Shown here: one piece after another, positions 58,901 through 64,000 of the stretch
Position numbering within the stretch: position 1 is the stretch's first letter
Layout: every line of letters starts with the position of its first letter
Assembly (NCBI GenBank): GCA_030562195.1
Contig: JAUJPP010000003.1
Span: 32,866,602 to 32,930,601, forward strand
Source: Nipponacmea schrenckii
Taxonomy: Eukaryota; Mollusca; Gastropoda; Lottiidae
Direction: 5' to 3'
DNA length: 64,000 nucleotides
Made by a program: the position numbers and the translations under genes
The notes under the pieces: model-generated
Told to the model about the DNA's origin: nothing
The model's input: the letters and a program-made list of their open reading frames with translations, nothing else
Databases searched by the model: none

Positions 58901-61182
58901 AAGATAATGACCAATAAATACTTGAAGAAAAGCTCAAGTATGGTAATCAGAATTAATCGTGTTCATTTCATTCTAGAGAAGTAATCCAGTTGTAAGTTAC
59001 AGAGAAACAGTCACTGAACTGTCTGATAGAGTATGCATGTCCAAAAGTAACAGTAAACTATTCAGACTCTCAGCTATAGCACAACCTTTACCATCTGGTC
59101 TAGCAGAGGAGATCGAAGAGGTAGGTGTTAAGAGACAATCGAAATGTAATGAAGATTGATTTGATTTGTTGCAAAGCTTGGGCACTATAATAAAACCAAC
59201 GAGTGTTGTTGACAACGGGTTGTCTTGTAACATGGAGACATTGGCTTTAAAAGACAAAATCATGTTCGGGATTGACTTTGGCATATTATGATTATTTTGA
59301 TGAACCGAAGCTAGAGCATTTTTAAGCTACAAGCTATGTCTACCTTCAAGAGTATGCAAAAGAAAGCTACCACATCTTTACCCATAATAAAATTGTTGTT
59401 CAAAATTTAACCATCGTTTCAGGGAAAGGTTACCTCAGAACAAGACTTTAAAGAAAGGGCTCGCTATCTGGATGATAATTTCGGTATTGAGAGTGGTTTA
59501 GGAAGAAAGATTTGGTGTTTCGGTCCGGAAGGAAGCGGCCCTAACTTATTGGTTGATGGCACAAAGTCAGTTCAATACATGCAAGACATCAAAGACAGTG
59601 TAGAAGCCGGTTTTCAATGGGCTTCTTTTGAGGTTGGTCTCAACTTATATACCATATTTTTATTTCCTCTCATGTTTGTTTCTAGGCACCATGTTTGGCT
59701 GCTGAAAGAAGAGGGGTGTGTCTCATTTTTGATTACTATTAATGTTCTGTAAAGCTGTATGCTATGAAATATGCCACATAAATCTACATGCGAAATGTTT
59801 TAATTTGTAATTAACTAATGTAAAACCATGTTGGAATTCTTAAGGGTGTGTTGTGTGAAGAAGCAATGAGAGGGGTTCGAGTTGACATTGTTGATGCCCA
59901 CATCCATAGTGATCCAGCTCACAGACGTGGTGGTCAAATCATCCCAACCAGTAGACGTGTGTTCTATGCCGCCATGTTAACAGCTAAACCTAGATTGATG
60001 GAACCGGTTTATTATGTTGAAGTTCAGGTACGTGGGTTTCTCTCTACCCACAATCTTTAGTTCAAATAGGAGTGTAGTGATAATACGTCCACATTTGAAT
60101 TATCAGACACATATTACAACGAGTTTGACTTTCCTCTAAAGATCACAAAATTTTACGGAAATCGAAGTTTGGATTAGTTTCTGTCTAACACATCTTATTG
60201 GGGGGGGGGGGGGAATTCTGGTTGACTTACCGAAGGCAGTACCAGAGAGCAACTGGAATTTAAGACATGGTAACCAAACAAATCAAACCGGTTTAAAACG
60301 GTAACAGACCAGAACGATAGCAAATTCCTATAGTCAAAGCGATATCAGATTAACCAAAACGGTAACAAAATTTTTGGCAAAAACGATAACTGATATTTTG
60401 AAAAGACGGTATCTTAATCAAATTTCACGTAATGGATTTTAGTTACCTTAACAATACGTTGTAGTATTGTCTTCTCAAAGAAGCTTGTTACTTGTACTGA
60501 TTCCGTCGAGTCAAAAACTAAGTTTTGTTGTCCTGCAATCCTGATTCAAATAAGTGTTTAAGACTTGACACTATCTTAACTTATTATATTTTGATATTGT
60601 AGTGTATTGATACTGTATTGGGTGGTGTATATAACTGTTTAACAAGAAGGCGTGGTGAATTAGTAGAAGAGTATCACCAACCCGGCACACCAATGTGTAC
60701 CATCAAATCATACCTACCAGTTAGTGAATCATTTGGTAGGTTGCGATTTTGTAATAAAAAAAATTAAAGTTGTAACAGCAACTCCTCTAGGTCTAGTCGA
60801 CACACCATTGCTGTAGTGTAGGCGTACTCTAGGCCCAGACTACAGTAATAAATGCACCGATTTACAGTTCTGCATAGGCTATAACTTGGTTGACTTCGGA
60901 GCTTTCTCACTTTCAGCAAAACGTCCAATATAAACCATATCAATAGCAAAATATCCTAATTTGTAATTGCTTGTGCTTTATATTTAAGGATTTACACAGG
61001 AACTACGAGGCCAAACGGGTGGCCAGGCTTTCCCTACCTGTATGTTTGATCATTGGCAATTACATCCTAGTGACCCTCTGGATCCCGAATCCAAGGCAGC
61101 CACTATAGTGTCAGAGACCAGGGTGAGGAAAGGATTACCACCCAAAATTCCAGCTCTGGAAAACTATTTGGACAGATTATAA
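52917..61182 (+). CDS. Elongation factor 2 paralogue with altered diphthamide loop
   Basis: eEF2 is the GTPase that translocates tRNA and mRNA on the 80S ribosome. Exons: 52917-52919, 53033-53247, 53415-53587, 53948-54156, 54450-54683, 54997-55249, 55449-55650, 56152-56410, 58567-58671, 58977-59120, 59423-59632, 59845-60027, 60603-60735, 60989-61182; 838 residues (human 858). Exon 1 codes only the start Met. GTPase motifs are intact: AHVDHGKT 26-33, ITIKST, DSPGH 101-105, NKLD 155-158. Thr57 and Thr59, at the eEF2-kinase sites, are kept. A deletion of about 15 residues precedes KLWGD. The diphthamide His695 is present, but Arg697 replaces the glycine of HRGGG, Ala694 replaces Ile, and the domain IV tip loop reads SKSNSKLF for SKSPNKHN. 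All frames are open, so it appears functional, but it is not the canonical copy. Confidence 0.92.
56623..58481 (+). mobile_element. Pearl/Helentron-like nonautonomous element, copy 2 (in eEF2 intron 8)
   Basis: Same architecture as the copy at 48361: opening hairpin TATACGCCCACAT with ATGTGGACGTATA, GTCC repeats, tandem units at a 161-bp period (phase points 56861, 57022, 57183, then 57343, 57503 and 57663), and the end GTGGGCGTATGTTA, CTTGCCTGGCAAG, CTATCTT. The units (TTGGGTTGTATCCAC, ATCTCGGTCAAGTTC) differ from those of copy 1 although period and ends agree. Units after about 57760 are shortened and diverged. It lies in the sense orientation inside an intron. Confidence 0.75.
60028..60602 (+). 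other. eEF2 paralogue intron 12
   Basis: Noncoding. A G14 run lies at about 60199-60213, and 60260-60420 has AACGGTAAC-type imperfect repeats. Confidence 0.5.
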
Positions 61183-61228
61183 TTGTTTTTGGACTAAATT
61201 AAAATTTTAACGATGAGAAATACAAAAG

Positions 61229-61234
61229 AATAAA
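61229..61234 (+). terminator. Polyadenylation signal, eEF2 paralogue
   Basis: AATAAA 46 bases after the TAA stop, followed by a pyrimidine-rich C/T tract at 61259-61300. This gives a very short 3' UTR. Confidence 0.5.
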
Positions 61235-62442
61235 ATTTTGAAATATATTTAGTTTTACCACCCCCCTCCCCCCGGCCTTTTTTTTTGTCTCTCTCTCTAA
61301 CTTAGGAATTGGGCATTAGACCAATTTTACTAAGGGAGTTGGGGTCAGATCATTTAGAAATCTCAGACATGTCAGTTATTACCCGATCATCCCAATATTT
61401 TCGTATAGTCATAATATATATTATACCTCTTATAATACCTTGACATCATTGGGTTCTTTTCAAGGAAATTTTAATTTGCCTTAACCCTTATAGTGATACA
61501 TTGGCCCATAACGATAGCGTTAGTGCCCGTATTTGTGGCATATTATAAAACTGGGTAGGCCTACAATTGACACTGAAATTATGAAACTAAGAAAACTGCA
61601 AGTACAAGTGTCATGAAAAATGCTATGTAGTTAGAAATAATAGGGTGTTATAATTGACGTTACTGTTGACTTATAAAGCTATGCCCAGGACCATAGACAT
61701 CCTATTTATAGGATATCTATGCCCAGGACACGTAAAGGAAATGATCTTTTGTGTTGGGAAATGACTAACTGACTGGTAGGTATGGTGTCTGCTTCGGTAA
61801 TCAAAACCATATCGCGGACGTTGAGTAAGGAGTGACCTGCTCCTATGGCTTCTTCTATATCTTTACTCATTGTTCTTCTTCTGTATCTTCCTTATTTGTT
61901 CTTCTTCTGTATCTTGATTCTTCGTTTTCTTCTGTATCTTAATTCTCCGTTCTTCTTCTGTAATTGTCTTCTTTCTTCTTATAGAGAACGATGTGCTCTT
62001 ATGACTTCATCTGACCTTCTTCTGTTAAGAGCGATGTGCTCTTTAAACTTCTTCTGTCCTTCTTCTTTGATTCTTCTTGACGTTTTTTTTATCTATTTAT
62101 TTATTTATTTTTTTTTTTTTACACTCAGATTTGGTAGTCTCAAGCCAAAAAGCGGGTGAGAGCTACCGCTCACTATGGTACTAACTAGTTAACAATGAGG
62201 TATGTTTAATGAGGCCTATCCTTTACTTTACAATATGACTTTTATGTTAGTATTTGAACTAAAAATATTATGTAAAAATTTAAAAAAAAAAAAAGTTTTA
62301 GTGAGCAATCATCATTGTGTATATCTCTCTTTTAATATCATTTCAATTATATGGCCTTAATACAGGTTCTTTAAGTATAAATATGTATATATAAATAGAA
62401 ATATAGTTTATCATGTATAAAATAAAAGATGAGTAATATATT
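61235..62442. other. Noncoding region with TC-rich low complexity
   Basis: 61850-62080 is rich in CTTCTTCTGTATCTT-type repeats, which explains the 104-codon Leu/Phe-rich open frame. A short hairpin ATCCTAT/ATAGGAT lies at about 61707-61722 between two copies of CTATGCCCAGGAC. No gene was recognised. Confidence 0.5.
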
Positions 62443-62595
62443 GCAGTTCCTTCGCCCGTGTTGAGGGCATAGGCGATCACCCTAGGGTGACTAAGCATAC
62501 CCAAGGCACGAGTGAAGGAAGTGCAATTGAGTGATAGGGCGGGGTCCGGCTACGGTGGCAGAAAATCTTACACACCATAGCCGGTACCGCTCAAT
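62443..62595. repeat. Two adjacent long hairpins
   Basis: Hairpin 1 pairs GCAGTTCCTTCGCCCGTG (62443-62460) with 62507-62524 and has the perfect 14-bp palindrome TCACCCTAGGGTGA (62477-62490) at its tip. Hairpin 2 pairs ATTGAG...GGTCCGGCTACGGTG (62526-62557) with 62573-62595. The block is more GC-rich than its surroundings. It could be the end of a mobile element or a structured RNA. Confidence 0.6.
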
Positions 62596-63552
62596 GAATT
62601 ATGAATGATATAGGTATATATAGGTCTATAGTAGTGTAAAAATAATCTAGTATAATTTTTGTACTATCACAGAACATTGTAAATAATAACGCCCACATTA
62701 TAAAAAGAATCATGTATTTAAGTGGGTATATAAATAAGTTTTTGTAGAAATTCTATAAAATTATGATGAAATTAAAAATATATTGATTGATGAATGAAAT
62801 TGTACATAATTAAATGCTACCGTGTGGCAAAGGTGTGTGTGATATGCCGGTCTCACCAAGTTCGGGGTCAGAGACGTCTCTGCAGCATCAAACTACTTTG
62901 ACATGAAGCAGGGACGCATCTGAGTTTATTTTGGATAAGGCCGACATATCAAAAGGTTTGAGTGGCCATGCAAAGGCATTCAAGAAGGAAGCTATAAGGC
63001 TGACTGCTATCGAGACACTGTACTACTATGGGTATATAGGGGTCAGAGCTGCAGTAGTCTACGTATAATTGCATCTATCATTACTTCCGTTGGCCTAGGA
63101 GCAGTCCTATTGGTCCAAATAATGTAGAAGTAATGATATGAGAGCGCAGCTCTCTCTTATGGTAACATGTATACATGAATATGCATCAGAAGAACTTTGC
63201 ACCACTGGTAGTAAGAAAAAAAAAGAAAAAAGATGGCCGCCATGGGGGCTGCCATGTTTGTTTACAGCTAGTTCGCAGTCAATCAAGGTAGTCTCGAGGT
63301 GAATATTTTGGAATTCTTAAAATAAATTACACTTCTTTCACAAACACTAAAAATAGATGTTTTGTATCCTATTTAAACACCTTACGTTTAATCATAATTT
63401 TTCCTGAAGGTTCTATGCGGAATTTCCATAAACAAGTTTATCTCATAAGAGTTGTCTTGCCGTCTAAATTATGTTGACAGTGCGTTTTGTGACGTCACAC
63501 GCTATTTATGACATCGAAATTTATCAATGAATGACATTATTTTGCGTAATCA
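62596..63552. other. Noncoding region, nothing recognised
   Basis: AT-rich to 62810, then mixed composition. ATCATTACTTCC near 63074 recurs inverted as GAAGTAATGAT near 63129, a loose inverted repeat. No gene was recognised. Confidence 0.4.
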
Positions 63553-63843
63553 TTGTCATTATTATCAATAGCCCTAGTCTGCGCTCTCATTCAAGGCCAT
63601 GCCTTATTCATATTAGATGTAAGGATACAGGCTGTCATGAAGATCATGAAGGTAGATGGTAAATTCAGTGATCTTCATGTCGTGGCCGGTGGTATTTGTC
63701 ACGTAGCGACAGAAGCTATCCCGCAATTTCTTCAGGCTTTTACACTGGACAAACAGATGCTAGAGAGATTCGTTTTACCGAAGACTGAGTCCACGTTCGA
63801 CGTCCTACAGATGAGCAGGACGCACTTCTGTTGTGCTACCTAG
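63553..63843 (+). CDS. Unrecognised open frame, possible exon or element fragment
   Basis: A 96-codon frame with balanced composition, unlike the AT-biased chance ORFs elsewhere. It contains VMKIMKVDGKFSDLHVVAG, ATEAIPQFLQAF and FVLPKTESTFDVLQMSR. A possible splice acceptor (ATCAATAG) lies just upstream at about 63565-63572, so it could be a last exon ending at the TAG at 63841-63843. I do not recognise the family. Confidence 0.35.
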   Translation: MSLLSIALVCALIQGHALFILDVRIQAVMKIMKVDGKFSDLHVVAGGICHVATEAIPQFLQAFTLDKQMLERFVLPKTESTFDVLQMSRTHFCCAT

Positions 63844-64000
63844 GTAGGGTTACCAGATATGTGTCGAAGCAAACCGGGATATCGAGCACTGAAGGTGCGA
63901 AGGCGAAGCCGCCACAAGTGTATGTAACAGCTGGAGGCGCCATAGGCGCCGAAAGCATGGAGGGTGTGGGGTTTGGGGCCCTTAGGCGGGCCCCAAGAAT
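63844..64000. other. GC-rich repeat-like end of window
   Basis: Contains GGCGCC twice (63936-63941, 63945-63950) and GGGGCCC/GGGCCCC inverted at 63975-63981 and 63988-63994. The composition shift suggests the edge of a mobile element continuing beyond the window. Confidence 0.4.

Noticed and set aside
61845..62159. 104-codon Leu/Phe-rich ORF resembling membrane segments
   Set aside because: It is explained by TC-rich low complexity on one strand.

Overview
The window is from an animal nuclear genome. It is AT-rich, its genes have many short exons with GT/AG introns, and dispersed repeats are common. The repeats point to a mollusc, probably a bivalve: SINE-like elements whose head resembles one common in molluscs, and two 'pearl'/Helentron-like elements with 161-bp internal repeats. 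The species cannot be named from sequence alone.

Layout. 1-18140 shows no gene I can support. It holds SINE copies, two short TTAA-flanked inverted-repeat elements (MITEs), two minisatellites and a weak hammerhead-ribozyme-like motif. 18141-33424 (+) is a 13-exon RhoGAP gene of the ARHGAP20/TAGAP family, with a PH domain, a RhoGAP domain and a long disordered tail. 34312-40460 lies between perfect 16-bp terminal inverted repeats and encloses a frameshifted LINE (35166-39258). 40741-47687 (+) is a complete 10-exon pyridoxal kinase. 48361-50049 is the first pearl-like element. 50994-52168 (-) is an EF-hand protein of the calcineurin B/CHP type. 52917-61182 (+) is a 14-exon elongation factor 2 (eEF2) paralogue whose intron 8 carries the second pearl-like element. 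61183-64000 holds low-complexity sequence, a double hairpin and one unrecognised open frame.

The genes are unrelated housekeeping and signalling genes and do not form a pathway. The EF-hand gene and the eEF2 paralogue are divergent and head to head, less than 0.75 kb apart, so they may share a promoter region.

The most interesting signal is in the eEF2 paralogue. The histidine that becomes diphthamide is kept, but the second residue after it, glycine in ordinary eEF2, is arginine. The same substitution selected in mammalian cells blocks diphthamide formation and gives resistance to ADP-ribosylating toxins. The neighbouring tip loop of domain IV has also diverged, while the GTPase motifs are intact. 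This looks like a naturally diphthamide-less or altered eEF2.
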